Shown: positions 34,660 through 43,528, counted from the stretch's first letter. The stretch: DNA of 64,000 nt from Amnibacterium endophyticum (GCF_042680685.1 NZ_JBHUEA010000020.1:1-64000); one strand, 5' to 3'. Made by a program: numbers and translations. Notes: generated from the sequence alone by a model not told the origin.

Positions 34660-34867
34660 GTTGTTTCTGCCGTGAAGGCACGCAGTGCCGAGGAGGGAGC
34701 CCGGACGGGCTGTCAACCCGTCAGGGCGGCGGAGGAGAGAAGTTCGGGGCGATGAGAGGGAGCGCAGCGACCGCGTCCCGAAGTTCTCGGGGGAAGCCGG
34801 CAGCGTCAGCTGCTTGCGGCCCGGCCGGGCGACCGTACGCTGCCGCAGGCTTCACGGCAGGAACAAC
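34660..34867 (-). ncRNA. Candidate structured leader RNA, copy A
   Basis: 208 bp closed by an outer inverted repeat (34660-34677 with 34850-34867: 18 positions, one G-U wobble). Inside are GGCAC-GCA-GTGCC near 34677-34689, CGGG/CCCG near 34705-34720, a 12-bp stem 34737-34748 with 34777-34788 (one mismatch), and CGGCAGCGT/ACGCTGCCG (34798-34806 with 34837-34845). A second copy at 61985-62190 keeps every helix with compensatory changes. It is placed 57 nt upstream of the ardC-like start; the strand is assigned from that gene. It is not protein-coding in any convincing frame, although a frame on the minus strand is open for about 40 codons. Spans most of the 34603-34961 gap. Confidence 0.7.
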
Positions 34868-34961
34868 CGCACCCCGTGCGGGTTCGAACGCAGCGGCCGC
34901 GGAGCGGGCGTCCGATCAGTCGAGGCTGCGGGCGCGCAGCGGCCGGCCGTTGCGGGTTGGG

Positions 34962-35321
34962 CTACTCCCCCACCCAGCGCACGACACCGTTGGCGGCATG
35001 CGCGGCACGGATGGCGTCGCTGGCGTGGTCGAGCGCGTCCGCGGCGGCCTCGAGCTGCTCGGCGGCTTCGAGAGTGCCGGTGACACCGTCACCGTTTTCG
35101 TCCTCACCGCGGTACTCCTGCCCGTCAACGACACGACGGTGCCAGGCGCTCAGCTGCCGGACCGTCTGCTGCAGATGGTCCGTGGCTCGCCCGAGCTCGG
35201 CGAGGAGCCGGTACGAGTCCGCCGGGTTCGGGACTTCGCGCGTGGAATGCGCGAGGGAACGGGCGGTCTCCTCGAGCTCGACGGCGATCTGCACCTGACG
35301 CTGCGGCTCGTTGACGGCCAT
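34962..35321 (-). CDS. Hypothetical helical protein
   Basis: 119 aa, acidic and largely helical (QIAVELEETARSLAHSTREV; GTLEAAEQLEAAADALDHAS), probably a coiled-coil or helical bundle. No family recognised. It lies downstream of the partition operon on the same strand, with TTACAG repeats just upstream of its start. Confidence 0.75.
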   Translation of the reverse strand: MAVNEPQRQVQIAVELEETARSLAHSTREVPNPADSYRLLAELGRATDHLQQTVRQLSAWHRRVVDGQEYRGEDENGDGVTGTLEAAEQLEAAADALDHASDAIRAAHAANGVVRWVGE

Positions 35322-35340
35322 AAGCCTTCCTCCGGTTAGA

Positions 35341-35366
35341 ACTTACAGAGTTTGCGAGTTACAGCC
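35341..35366. repeat. TTACAG repeats downstream of the parB-like gene
   Basis: TTACAG at 35343-35348 and 35359-35364, same orientation, as ACTTACAGAG and AGTTACAGCC. Same motif as the repeats upstream of parA. Confidence 0.5.
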
Positions 35367-35826
35367 CGACGGACTTGCGTAGCTCAGCTTCGGAGGTGCC
35401 GACGAGGTCGCCCTCGCGGGAGAGGAGGAGATCGACGGCGATGCGGATGAGGGTGTTGTCGGTGATGCGTTGCTCGGAAGTGGCCTTGTTCCGGCTCAGC
35501 TTCCGAGCACGCAACGTAAGCGACTCGATCTGGTCATCGCGAAGCCTGGCCTCCTTGCGGACCAGCGTTGAGAAGTGCACTCGCTCGGGCACCACGTCCG
35601 CCTTGGACTTCGTCGATGCGCGCTGCGGAGACGGCCGTCCAGCGGCCTTATCGGTGCTGCGGGATGTCACGGGCTTTGCAGCCTCAGGTGCTGGTCGCGT
35701 CTGAGGGTTTGGCTCGGGCAATTGGGCGGCTGCCTGAGACGGAGCCCTATCAGTGGTCTCAGAGGGTGAGTCCAGGGTGGTCTTGGCATCGTCGAGCAGC
35801 GAGTTGAGGCTGACGCGGCGGGCCAT
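35359..35826 (-). CDS. ParB-like partition DNA-binding protein
   Basis: 155 aa: a long low-complexity, Pro/Ala/Ser-rich N-terminus (about residues 20-75) and a C-terminal DNA-binding-like domain (VHFSTLVRKEARLRDDQIES; RITDNTLIRIAVDLLLSREG). Its start codon overlaps the parA stop by 1 nt (TGATG). Small partner proteins in this position bind the centromere and stimulate ParA; it is not a canonical large ParB. Role inferred from the operon. Confidence 0.75.
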   Translation of the reverse strand: MARRVSLNSLLDDAKTTLDSPSETTDRAPSQAAAQLPEPNPQTRPAPEAAKPVTSRSTDKAAGRPSPQRASTKSKADVVPERVHFSTLVRKEARLRDDQIESLTLRARKLSRNKATSEQRITDNTLIRIAVDLLLSREGDLVGTSEAELRKSVGL

Positions 35827-36488
35827 CAGCGCGCTCCAACGGTTACAGGCGAACGGTGCGCCCAGATCGCGAACATCTCGAGTGCGACGCGCTGGTAGTC
35901 GTCAACCGCTTTGGCCGCGATCCGAGAGTCGGAGTACTGGGTGACGACCTTGCCCTCGAGGGGTGACATGGCGTGGATTTTGTAGTTGCGCACGACGGTC
36001 TGGAAGCGGTCGACGCCCGATCCGTCGAGGAGGGCTTCGGCGTCGGTGGCGTCTTGTGGGACGCGGGGATCGACCTTGTTCAGCAGGACTCGGTATTCGA
36101 CCCCGCGTGGGCGTACGACGTCGCTGATGGTTCGCATGAGCGGGGCGATAGACAGCGGGGAAGGCTCGGTGGGCAAGATGGCGAAGTCAGCTGCGTCGAG
36201 AACGGCTGCGAGGACGTCTCGGCCCTCGAGCGAGCCGGGCGTGTCAATGAAGATGACGTCGTAGGGCAGCTCTCGCAGCCGTGTGAGGTTCCCGGGGTCG
36301 GTCTCGTTGGTGAAGTCGAAGGGGAGGTCTTCGTCGGCTCGTTCTGCCCACCAGGTGGCTGACTGCTGCGGGTCGACGTCAACGAGTAGCACTCGGGATG
36401 ACCGGGCAGTTACAGCTGCCAGAGACATCGCGGTGGTGGTCTTGCCGACCCCGCCCTTCTGGCCGGCGACGGGAATGAGACGCGGCAC
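35826..36488 (-). CDS. parA: ParA-family partition ATPase
   Basis: 220 aa from the GTG at 36488, chosen because AAGGAG precedes it; an open frame extends to 36632. Deviant Walker A AGQKGGVGKTTTAMSLAAVT, Walker A' LLVDVDPQQSATWWAERA and Walker B DVIFIDTPGSLEG are intact. It lacks an N-terminal HTH, so it belongs with the short ParA (type Ib-like) proteins. Together with the downstream gene and the repeats it forms the plasmid partition locus. Confidence 0.93.
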   Translation of the reverse strand: MPRLIPVAGQKGGVGKTTTAMSLAAVTARSSRVLLVDVDPQQSATWWAERADEDLPFDFTNETDPGNLTRLRELPYDVIFIDTPGSLEGRDVLAAVLDAADFAILPTEPSPLSIAPLMRTISDVVRPRGVEYRVLLNKVDPRVPQDATDAEALLDGSGVDRFQTVVRNYKIHAMSPLEGKVVTQYSDSRIAAKAVDDYQRVALEMFAIWAHRSPVTVGAR

Positions 36489-37063
36489 GGCTGCTCCTTG
36501 GGAGTGTGGGGAATTACAGACTTCGGGAGTGCCGGAGGCTGTCGGTCTGGAAGTTACGCCTGCCGCAGACGAGCCCGCGCGCGGCGCGCCGAACATCCGA
36601 AGTTGCGAGATTCGCAAGTGCGAGAGTTCCACTCTCCAAGAGTTAGCGAGTTACAGACTCTCGAACTACGGGGTTTGCAGAGTTACGGAGCCGGGGACTC
36701 CGGTAGGTCGGTAGTTCGCGACTACGCGAGTTCCGAGGCCTCGAGGGCCAAAGACATCGGGGCCACTTCCGGACTTACAGACTCTGCCTGTAAGCAGTTC
36801 CTCACCGGGGCGAAGCTGCGGGGAGCGCGGGGGATGTCCCCTCGCCGCCAACGCGCGGGCGGCGGGCGACGCCGGGCGCCGAGGGTCCCTGAGTGCGCAG
36901 GGACCCTCGACGCGTTTCAATCCGTCTCGTCGGCCTCGACCTCGACCTTGACCTCGGTTGCGATGCGTTCAACGCGGCAGAGGGGATACCCCAGGCGGCG
37001 GGGTCGGTGAGGTAACGGGCTGGGGGAGGAGCGAATCATCCGATCGGCCTCAGGAGTTCGTGC
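36489..37063. repeat. Putative centromere: TTACAG-type repeats upstream of parA
   Basis: 575 bp without genes. TTACAG occurs at 36514, 36651 and 36775, and in parA at 36420, all on the plus strand. TTACG variants lie at 36553 and 36683, and many AGTTCC/AGTTAG/ACTACG relatives lie between 36600 and 36740 (for example GCGAGTTACAGACTCTCG near 36646). The region is AT-richer than its surroundings. Likely binding sites for the ParB-like protein and the parAB promoter. The right part, 36800-37063, shows nothing. Confidence 0.55.
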
Positions 37064-37657
37064 TCAGCTGAGGTCCGGCGGTGGGGGAGTGGATGGTGTT
37101 GTCGGGGCGGCGGCGAGGATCTGGTCGACGAGCTGCAGGGTGCGTGGGGTGAGGGCGTCTCCGGGGTAGTAGTCCTCGTAGAGCTGCTCGGCGTCGTCGG
37201 TGGTGGCGATTCCACAGTGAGGGAGGAGCACGGCGAGGTCGCGGGCGTCGCGGTTGCCGCGTCGTTGTGCTGCGTGCAGTTTCATCGCGAGCAGGGTCTC
37301 GGGTGAGGCGATCTGGACTAGAACCTGGTGGTCGTCGTACACGGTGGTCCATTCGGCGGTGCGGTCGCCGTAACCGGTAGGGATGAAGGCGGCCGCGGCG
37401 TCGTTGATCCAGTCCGTCCGCCAGCCGTGGCGGCCGGCGACGCGACGCGCTGCATCGAGGACGGGTGCGGCCGGTTCGAGCGGCCCGTCGATGTCGACCG
37501 TCGCCGGACGTTCGGCCTGGAGGGTGAGGGCGATTGCGGCGCCGCCGACGATGCGGATGCGGGCGCCAGTACCAGCGGTGCGGAGTTCGGCGAGGAGTTC
37601 GCGCAGGCCGGTAATGAGGTCGGCTCGGGTGAGGGTTTGTGGCCGGTCGGGCGTCAT
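37064..37657 (-). CDS. Nucleotidyltransferase-fold toxin
   Basis: 197 aa with IRIVGGAAIALTLQAERPAT, then VDID at about 54-57, the Gly-rich and metal-binding motifs of minimal nucleotidyltransferases of the AbiEii/DUF6036 type. PETLLAMKLHAAQRRGNRDA and RDLAVLL are also typical. The ATG at 37657 overlaps the stop of the XRE gene upstream (ATGA). Toxin role inferred from family and pairing. Confidence 0.85.
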   Translation of the reverse strand: MTPDRPQTLTRADLITGLRELLAELRTAGTGARIRIVGGAAIALTLQAERPATVDIDGPLEPAAPVLDAARRVAGRHGWRTDWINDAAAAFIPTGYGDRTAEWTTVYDDHQVLVQIASPETLLAMKLHAAQRRGNRDARDLAVLLPHCGIATTDDAEQLYEDYYPGDALTPRTLQLVDQILAAAPTTPSTPPPPDLS

Positions 37658-38223
37658 GCGCTGGCGAGTTCGCCTTCCTCGATCAGGATCCCGCGTCGTC
37701 GGAAGGGTTCGGGTACGTGGTCTGGGCGGGCGGGGAGGATCGCGCCTGGCGGCGCCCAGGGGGCGGGGGTGTCGTCGACGGTGTCGAGTACCCAGTCCGG
37801 TGAGGGCAAGCCGACCTGCTGTAGTCGCCAATCCGTCACCGCAGCGATCAGCGCGTCCCATCCGGGTCCGATGGTGGCGGGGGCTTCGGCGGCGAGGAGA
37901 AGGCGGAGGTAGGGGCCGGCGGTGCCGAGATCGTCGGCGAGCTGCAGCACGGCGCGGTAGGCGCGCTCGGGGTCACCGGCGGTCAAGGCGGTGGTGATGT
38001 GCTCGCCGGCTTCCGCGACGGTGTTGCGGCCTCCGGTTGCGGCGGGGATCAGGGTGATGCCGAGGGCGGCGGTGAGTCGGTCGATGGTGGCCGAGGTGGG
38101 GGAGCGGCGATCGTGCTCGATGACAGACAGGTTCGATTCGGTGATGCCGGCTCGAGCGGCAACTGCTGCGAGCGTGCGCCGTGAGCGGGCGCGGGTGCGG
38201 CGAAGCGCTCCAACGACTGTCAT
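37654..38223 (-). CDS. XRE-family antitoxin
   Basis: 189 aa. N-terminal helix-turn-helix RRTLAAVAARAGITESNLSV, then IEHDRRSPTSATIDRLTAAL. A C-terminal helical domain likely binds the toxin encoded downstream. A perfect palindrome starts 14 bp upstream of the ATG, fitting autoregulation. Confidence 0.9.
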   Translation of the reverse strand: MTVVGALRRTRARSRRTLAAVAARAGITESNLSVIEHDRRSPTSATIDRLTAALGITLIPAATGGRNTVAEAGEHITTALTAGDPERAYRAVLQLADDLGTAGPYLRLLLAAEAPATIGPGWDALIAAVTDWRLQQVGLPSPDWVLDTVDDTPAPWAPPGAILPARPDHVPEPFRRRGILIEEGELASA

Positions 38224-38236
38224 CTCGAGACCTCCT

Positions 38237-38256
38237 CCTACTTACCGTAAACGGTA
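38237..38256. promoter_or_regulatory. Operator palindrome of the XRE antitoxin
   Basis: ACTTACCGT-AA-ACGGTAAGT, 9-bp perfect arms, just upstream of the antitoxin start. Symmetric dimer site, likely autoregulatory. Confidence 0.7.
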
Positions 38257-38292
38257 AGTTCTGCCGCCGGGATGCGCCAGTGGCATTTGCCG

Positions 38293-40167
38293 CTAGGCGG
38301 CCAGGAACACGGACGCGGTGAGTGCTCCGTCATGGACGGCAGCTCTGGCGGCGGTGTAGTCGGCGCGACCGTCGGACCTGCGGGGGTGCTTGGGGTAACG
38401 AGTGATGCCGGCAGGCTGCCAGAGCGGGGCCTGGTCCGCTCGAGCTCGAGCGTCGCGTCGGGTGCGGGGTCCGCACATCCAAGCGTGTTCTGCCTGCCAC
38501 CAGCTCCAGACTGCGCGTTCGACTTGGTACCGGCGTCGGCGGCGCTCGAGCCTGCCGTCGACCTGCAACTCAGTCGCGACGAAATCACGGCGTGCGAAGT
38601 CGGCCGGACGCCATCCGGTTGTGGCGAGGTGGACGAGGTTGAAGGTGGCAAGCCGGTGCAGCAAGCCCTCATCTGCAGTGGTGGTTGAAGGTGAAGGTGA
38701 GGCTGCGAGGCGAGCGTAGAGATTGCCAGCTGCGTGGGGGAGTGCGTGGTGTCCGGAGAAGACGTCGTGAGTCGCGAGGGTGAGGCGGTGCTGGAGCTGC
38801 TGGGTGAGGGCGGTGCGCTCAGCGGCCCCGGCCCCTTCGGGGCGCGTGGCCGCTTGTGACCGACCTTGTCCTGCGCCGCTGGGGAGAACGCGGTGCGGGT
38901 CGACGTGCCAGCGCGCGCCGTGCACGCCGGCGGCGGCTTCGGCCCGTCGGATCCAGCCGTCGGCAGTGAGGCGATGGAGCGCGGTGCGGGCGGTCTCACG
39001 GCCGATGCCGCAGGCCAGGGCGAGGCGTCGAATGTCGGCTTCCACGATCGTGTTGACGGCGGTGAGGGCGAAGAGGTGCAGGGTGTCCAGCACCCGGCGG
39101 TCGGCTGGTCCGCCGCCGGAGTTCCACCGGCCGGGGGCGGCGTCGGCGCGTTCCTGCAGGGTGCGGACGGTGTCGGCGAGGTCGCCGGCACGGGTGTCGA
39201 AGGTGGCGTCGAGGCCGGCACGGCGGGGGTTCTCAGCGACGAACTTGACGGCGTAGCGCCACTGTCTGGCGAGTGTTTCGGCCTGCTCGCGCGGACGGCG
39301 CGGGGTGCGGCCGCGGGTGCCGCGCTTGCTGCGGAGGTGTTCGAGTCCGGGAGCGGTGCCGGCGAGCTCGGCCACGTCGGCCATGTGCCAGTGGCTGGCG
39401 GCCGCTCCGAGCAGGACGGTGTTCAGCACGGTCGAGGCGTCCAGATCTGCCGCGGCTGCCTCAAGCGCGGCGAGGCTGGCAGCCGGTAGCGGTCGCCTGA
39501 CGCCGGGGAGGTAGGGGTGCCCGCGCTCGTCGACGCGGACAGTCGCGCTTACGGGCGAGTCATCCTCGATCGCGGCGCCGGTGATCTGCGCTGCCAGGGC
39601 TCGCGCGACGCGCACGAGCGCCTCGCTGTCGGTGGTCGGCTGCAGCAGGCATCCGAGGTCCCCCTCGAGGATTTCGGAGCGGCCGCCGTCGCGGTGCGGA
39701 GCACCGGGCGGACGCACGCAGCCCGTGGCGCTATTCCGTAACGGAGCGATGTCCAGTGTGGGCAGGACTGCCGCAGCTAGTCGTGCCACCGTGCCCACTA
39801 GCTCGACGTCGAGCGCCTGGGAGGCGGCGGCCCAGACGTGCCGGCCCCCGCTCGGCCCCGAGCGGCAAATCAGGTGCGCGATGCCCGCGTCGACGAGCAG
39901 GCTTGATAGCGCGGCCGCGTCGCGTGCGGCGCCCGCTTCGTCACCCTTGGCGTCGAAGTCGAAAGCGAGTAGTCGGAACCCGTCCAGGGAGGCCAGTGGC
40001 ACCGCCCACGGCGCAGCCGGCGGCTGGATCTGGTCCAGCAGCCAGGTGCGGCTGTACTGATTCAGGACCTCGCCGGATGAGGTGGTGGCGGCGACGCGGA
40101 CGCGATCGCGGGGGCTGATGGCACGCGTCAGTGCCCATGCATCCTCGACACCGGTAGTCGGCGACAC
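38293..40167 (-). CDS. Replication initiator with primase-polymerase-like domain
   Basis: 624 aa. The N-terminal third has FRLLAFDFDAKGDEAG (Asp70, Asp72) and later CRSGPSGGRHVWAA and RPPGAPHRDGG, the metal-binding and sGxxH-type motifs of archaeo-eukaryotic primase-like initiators on actinobacterial plasmids. The C-terminal part contains a winged-helix-like segment (ADIRRLALACGIGRETARTA, then LHRLTADGWIRR). GTG start. The origin may be in or beside the gene. Identification by motifs and location; not a textbook RepA. Confidence 0.82.
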   Translation of the reverse strand: MSPTTGVEDAWALTRAISPRDRVRVAATTSSGEVLNQYSRTWLLDQIQPPAAPWAVPLASLDGFRLLAFDFDAKGDEAGAARDAAALSSLLVDAGIAHLICRSGPSGGRHVWAAASQALDVELVGTVARLAAAVLPTLDIAPLRNSATGCVRPPGAPHRDGGRSEILEGDLGCLLQPTTDSEALVRVARALAAQITGAAIEDDSPVSATVRVDERGHPYLPGVRRPLPAASLAALEAAAADLDASTVLNTVLLGAAASHWHMADVAELAGTAPGLEHLRSKRGTRGRTPRRPREQAETLARQWRYAVKFVAENPRRAGLDATFDTRAGDLADTVRTLQERADAAPGRWNSGGGPADRRVLDTLHLFALTAVNTIVEADIRRLALACGIGRETARTALHRLTADGWIRRAEAAAGVHGARWHVDPHRVLPSGAGQGRSQAATRPEGAGAAERTALTQQLQHRLTLATHDVFSGHHALPHAAGNLYARLAASPSPSTTTADEGLLHRLATFNLVHLATTGWRPADFARRDFVATELQVDGRLERRRRRYQVERAVWSWWQAEHAWMCGPRTRRDARARADQAPLWQPAGITRYPKHPRRSDGRADYTAARAAVHDGALTASVFLAA

Positions 40168-40335
40168 GCCGACATATCGGGTTAGTGGGGATGATGGTGC
40201 ACGCGTGGAGTCGTGCGTTACGATCGGCTCACCTCCTCCTGTACGGGAGAACGAAGAAGCCCCGGCGCCAACCGGTTCCTCTTCACAGCGATCCGGGTGG
40301 GCCTGCGAAACCTTGAGCCCGGATCGAAAGTCTTC

Positions 40336-40367
40336 GAAGAAGCCCGCCCGCCAAGGCGGGCTTCTTC
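40336..40367. terminator. Strong bidirectional terminator-like hairpin
   Basis: GAAGAAGCCCGCC (40336-40348) pairs perfectly with GGCGGGCTTCTTC (40355-40367), 6-nt loop, then GTTTG on the plus strand. It sits 10 bp past the end of the RHH-like gene and before the initiator leader. Confidence 0.75.
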
Positions 40368-40376
40368 GTTTGTGGT

Positions 40377-40622
40377 CTACGACGCCATCTGGATCGGCAG
40401 CTCCTGCTGGGTCGATGCGATGCCAGGCTTCGGCACCACGGGAAGCTCGCCACGCTCTCGGACAAGTTCAGTGATGAGTGCCTCGAGGTAGTAGGACATC
40501 GTGACGCCGCTGGCCTCGGCAGCGGCCTGCACCTGGTCTCGGACTTGGGGGATGACACGTCCCTGCATCACCACGGTCGGCATGCTGGTGACACGTCGCG
40601 CGCGGTTCGCGGGGAAGCTCAT
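40377..40622 (-). CDS. Small putative ribbon-helix-helix regulator
   Basis: 81 aa from the ATG at 40622 (the open frame extends to 40823). TSMPTVVMQGRVIPQVRDQV then QAAAEASGVTMSYYLEALIT reads as a beta-strand plus two helices, like plasmid RHH copy-control or mobilization regulators. It sits upstream of the replication initiator in the same direction, with a terminator between. Function inferred. Confidence 0.72.
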   Translation of the reverse strand: MSFPANRARRVTSMPTVVMQGRVIPQVRDQVQAAAEASGVTMSYYLEALITELVRERGELPVVPKPGIASTQQELPIQMAS

Positions 40623-40819
40623 GCGGCCATGGTGTCGGCGCAATGCATTCATTGGAAGGGCTGCCTCGGCGTGTCGCGCGAGAAAATTGCACGCGTGTAG
40701 TTCCAGCCCCAGTTGGGGAGGTGTGAACCGGGCTGGATGGCGGCCCAGGATCGCCTCATCGACCTGCCTTCTGACATAACAATCCTTATCGGCGCAGGCG
40801 ATCCGTGCGGGGGAGCGGC

Positions 40820-41074
40820 TCACGCGGCGACTCCAAGCAGGTCATCGCACTGCTGTCGGACGACGGCGGCAAGGGCTGCGGCGTCCACCCGATAGAACGT
40901 GTCAAGTCCGGCGGCCGCGTGAACGACGCCGGCGTCGAGCGCACCGGAGAGGATCACTCGCACGCGTTGCTCTCGAAGCTGCAGTCGGCGCGCGAGGGTG
41001 TCGGCGGCTGTCGGACCGGCGAGGGAGAGTGCGCGCAGCACTCGCGCGGTGTCGGTGTCGATGAGGCTGAACAC
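40820..41074 (-). CDS. Small winged-helix DNA-binding protein
   Basis: 84 aa: MFSLIDTDTARVLRALSLAG, then LARRLQLREQRVRVILSGAL and a wing-like end. A minimal winged-helix domain. A perfect 16-bp palindrome lies 45 bp upstream of its start, consistent with autoregulation. The 40623-40819 interval upstream of the RHH gene shows nothing else. Confidence 0.7.
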   Translation of the reverse strand: MFSLIDTDTARVLRALSLAGPTAADTLARRLQLREQRVRVILSGALDAGVVHAAAGLDTFYRVDAAALAAVVRQQCDDLLGVAA

Positions 41075-41118
41075 GACCGGTCCCCCGTCCGCTGGTGCAC
41101 CGAGTGGCCCGGCGTCTT

Positions 41119-41134
41119 TCTAGCAGTTGCTAGA
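41119..41134. promoter_or_regulatory. Perfect 16-bp palindrome, operator candidate
   Basis: TCTAGCA-GT-TGCTAGA in an AT-rich patch upstream of the small winged-helix gene. Confidence 0.5.
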
Positions 41135-41163
41135 TTAAACGTATGGCGGGTCGTGCTGGTGCG

Positions 41164-42039
41164 CTACTCGGGCGCGGCGGGGCCGAGGTCGTGCAGGGAG
41201 TAGCCGTCGGGGTACTGGGTGCGGCCGCTGTGCCCGGGTCGGAAGGTGTCGACGGTGGTGGGGCGGGCGAGCAGGCCGCGGATGCGGAGCGCGACGTGGA
41301 CCGCGTGGCGCAGCAGTCGCGGCGGTGGCTGCAGGCCGAGGGCCGCAGCCATTCTCGGGTCGTCGATGAGGGTGGCCATGATCGGTCGGATCAGCGGCCT
41401 CGCCGGGGCGGGCAGCCGGCCCGCGAGCACGCCGATGGTGGCGTCGAACAGCTGGGCTGCTTCCGGGCTCCAGGCGACGTTGTCGGCCTCGAAGCGTTCG
41501 TAGAAGGCGGTGGCGGCTTCGGCGGTCTCGGGCATCTGCAGGTGCATGCGGTGGCCGAGCTCCTGGTAGAAGCGGAATGCGGCGGCGTCCTCGGCTGGGG
41601 TGAGGCGGCGTACGCCGTGACTGGCGATCCAGCGTCTCGGGATCATCCAGAGCGACAGCAGCACGTAGCGGTACTCGTCAGCGGTCGCGGTGACGCGGGC
41701 GTGGGCGTGGATGAGCAGCTGCAGGGCCTGCTGGCCGCGGTCGGAGTCGAAGCCGCCGTTGATGATCTCCATCAGGATCAGCGCGGTGTCGTAGCTGCGC
41801 TTCTTGGGGTTGCGGAGCATCTCGCCGTGGGCGGCGAGCACCCGTGCGGTCGACGGGGTGGAGAAGGTGCGGTAGTACTCCACGGCGAATCCGACGCGGA
41901 AGTCGAACGCCAGCTCCCGGATCACGAGGCGCCGGTAGACCCGGGCCCAGTCGTCGGGGGGTGCCGGCAGCGGTCCGGTCGGGGCCGCGGATCGGGCTGT
42001 CCGGTCGCGGGGCGATACTCGAAGTGATGAGACACCCAT
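41164..42039 (-). CDS. MpaB/DUF2236-family protein
   Basis: 291 aa matching the MpaB / latex-clearing-oxygenase-like (DUF2236) family: ELAFDFRVGFAVEYYRTFST, then RYVLLSLWMIPRRWIASHGV and AFRFYQELGHRMHLQ. Family members bind heme b; His residues in GHRMH and the Arg-rich helices are the likely contacts. The predicted start at 42039 would face or overlap the divergent ImmA start, so either start may be a little further in. Substrate unknown; an unusual passenger on a plasmid backbone. Confidence 0.85.
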   Translation of the reverse strand: MGVSSLRVSPRDRTARSAAPTGPLPAPPDDWARVYRRLVIRELAFDFRVGFAVEYYRTFSTPSTARVLAAHGEMLRNPKKRSYDTALILMEIINGGFDSDRGQQALQLLIHAHARVTATADEYRYVLLSLWMIPRRWIASHGVRRLTPAEDAAAFRFYQELGHRMHLQMPETAEAATAFYERFEADNVAWSPEAAQLFDATIGVLAGRLPAPARPLIRPIMATLIDDPRMAAALGLQPPPRLLRHAVHVALRIRGLLARPTTVDTFRPGHSGRTQYPDGYSLHDLGPAAPE

Positions 42040-42056
42040 CTCTCAAGGCTGCACCC

Positions 42057-42542
42057 ATGCCGACGAGGTTCCGCTCCAGGCGGCAGGTGAACGCGATGCT
42101 GCGACGCGTCGGGTTCCCGTCCGGCTCGTTCGAGGCGATGCAGGACTTCATGCAGACCTGGCTGGGCCGCGAGATCCGGATCGAGCACCACGACTTCCGT
42201 GGTTCGTCGGTCTGCGGGCTGTGGCTGGGGTCGAAGCACGAGCGGGTCGACCGGATCTTCACCGATCTGGAGTCTCCGCACTGGCGGCAGACCGTCGCCC
42301 ACGAGTGGGGGCACATGCTCTGCGGGCACGACATCGGCGCAGACGATGTCGAGGTGCTGCGGAGCCTGGCACCGCTGCTGCCGGAGAGCGCGATCCGGTT
42401 CGCGCTCTCGCGGGAGTCCTTCACGACCCCGCAGGAGCAGGACGCCGAAGCGGTCGGTGACGCGATCAGCCTGCTGCTGCTGGCCGAGGAGTCCCGTGCG
42501 GCGTCGGCGCAGTCCCTCGGGGGTTTCGGCCGGGTGCTGTGA
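42057..42542 (+). CDS. ImmA/IrrE-family metallopeptidase
   Basis: 161 aa with QTVAHEWGHMLCGHD (HEWGH near residues 82-86), the zinc site of ImmA/IrrE proteases, followed by a conserved Glu-rich helix (QEQDAEAVGDAISLLLLAEE). The ATG at 42057 is chosen to avoid overlap with the divergent gene; the ATG at 42027 is possible. It ends in a GTGA overlap with a MAB_1171c-type gene. First of a three-gene operon. Confidence 0.9.
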   Translation: MPTRFRSRRQVNAMLRRVGFPSGSFEAMQDFMQTWLGREIRIEHHDFRGSSVCGLWLGSKHERVDRIFTDLESPHWRQTVAHEWGHMLCGHDIGADDVEVLRSLAPLLPESAIRFALSRESFTTPQEQDAEAVGDAISLLLLAEESRAASAQSLGGFGRVL

Positions 42543-43528
42543 GCGCGGCCGTGGCGTTGCCGGCGATCATCCTGCTCGCTGCGCTGGTCGTGGTACCGGC
42601 GGCGGTGGTGCGCCGGCAGTGGACCTTGACCTGCGGCTTCGCCGCCGCGGGGGCAGGTGTCGCGCTGCAGTCGCCGGTGGTCTACCGGCTGGTCGATCCG
42701 CTGCTGGGCGGCTGGAACCTGACGAACCTGCTCTACCACCTGCTGACGGTGGCGGGCATCGGCGGGTTCCTGCTGCTGGTGCTGACTGCCGACCCCCGCT
42801 GGGATGCCCGGCGAGCGACGCGGATCGTCGTCGGCGCAGTTGCGGTGGCGTGCGGGGTCGAGGTGGCGCTCTTCATCGTCGGGATCCGTACCGAGCAGTG
42901 GGCGATCGCGGACTCGCACCTGAGTGACCAGGTCACCAGTCCGGTGTTCCTCAGCTACGCGTCGATCCTCTGGATCGCCCTTGCCGGGCTGGCCGTGGCG
43001 GCGATCGTCACGCAGCAGGCGCAGACCCGGGGCCGGCCCTGGAGCGTCGGTCGGGTCGGGCTGACCTTGGTCGTGCTGGGCTGCGTCGCATCGCTCGGCT
43101 GGTGCGTCAACGCGGCCGCGATCGCGGTGACGGCGGTGCTGCGCGGTCAGGAACCGGCCGCGGGCGACCGGGTCGGGCAACTGCTGGCCCTGGTCGGCGG
43201 CGGGGCCGTGTTCGCGGGGCTCGCGACGACGAACCTGCCCCACCTCGTGGACCGGCTCGACGGGCTGCGGCTGGGCCTGGCGATCCGGCCGGTGTGGCGC
43301 CGCGCCGTCGCGGCCGCACCGGAGGTGGCGCTGCGGTCCGGGGCGCGGGCCTCGCTCGGCGGCAGGGCGACGCTCTACCGTCGTTGGGTGGAGATCGAGG
43401 ACGCCGTCCGGCTGGGCCGGCTCGCCCTGACCGGGCAGGAGCGGTCCCGCGTCGGCCAGTTGGAGCGGATGTTCGCCCCAGCGAGCCGACCTGCGCGTCC
43501 GGAGGGGTCCGCGGTGACCGGTCGATGA
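42539..43528 (+). CDS. MAB_1171c-family membrane protein
   Basis: 329 aa with seven hydrophobic helices (LPAIILLAALVVVPAAVV through GGGAVFAGLATTNLPHL) and a soluble C-terminal tail (TLYRRWVEIEDAVRLGRLAL). It matches the MAB_1171c family, called putative transporters, which occur with ImmA and XRE genes in actinobacteria. Coupled at both ends by 4-nt overlaps. Confidence 0.85.
   Translation: MSAAVALPAIILLAALVVVPAAVVRRQWTLTCGFAAAGAGVALQSPVVYRLVDPLLGGWNLTNLLYHLLTVAGIGGFLLLVLTADPRWDARRATRIVVGAVAVACGVEVALFIVGIRTEQWAIADSHLSDQVTSPVFLSYASILWIALAGLAVAAIVTQQAQTRGRPWSVGRVGLTLVVLGCVASLGWCVNAAAIAVTAVLRGQEPAAGDRVGQLLALVGGGAVFAGLATTNLPHLVDRLDGLRLGLAIRPVWRRAVAAAPEVALRSGARASLGGRATLYRRWVEIEDAVRLGRLALTGQERSRVGQLERMFAPASRPARPEGSAVTGR

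Noticed and set aside
34690..34860. Minus-strand open frame (about 40 codons) within leader copy A as a small protein
   Set aside because: The pattern of change between the two copies preserves helices, not codons; copy B diverges in protein sequence.
35757..35762. GTCTCA inside the parB-like gene, and TGAGAC near 42028
   Set aside because: Single hexamers in coding or start regions without a partner at the 24-bp spacing; chance matches.
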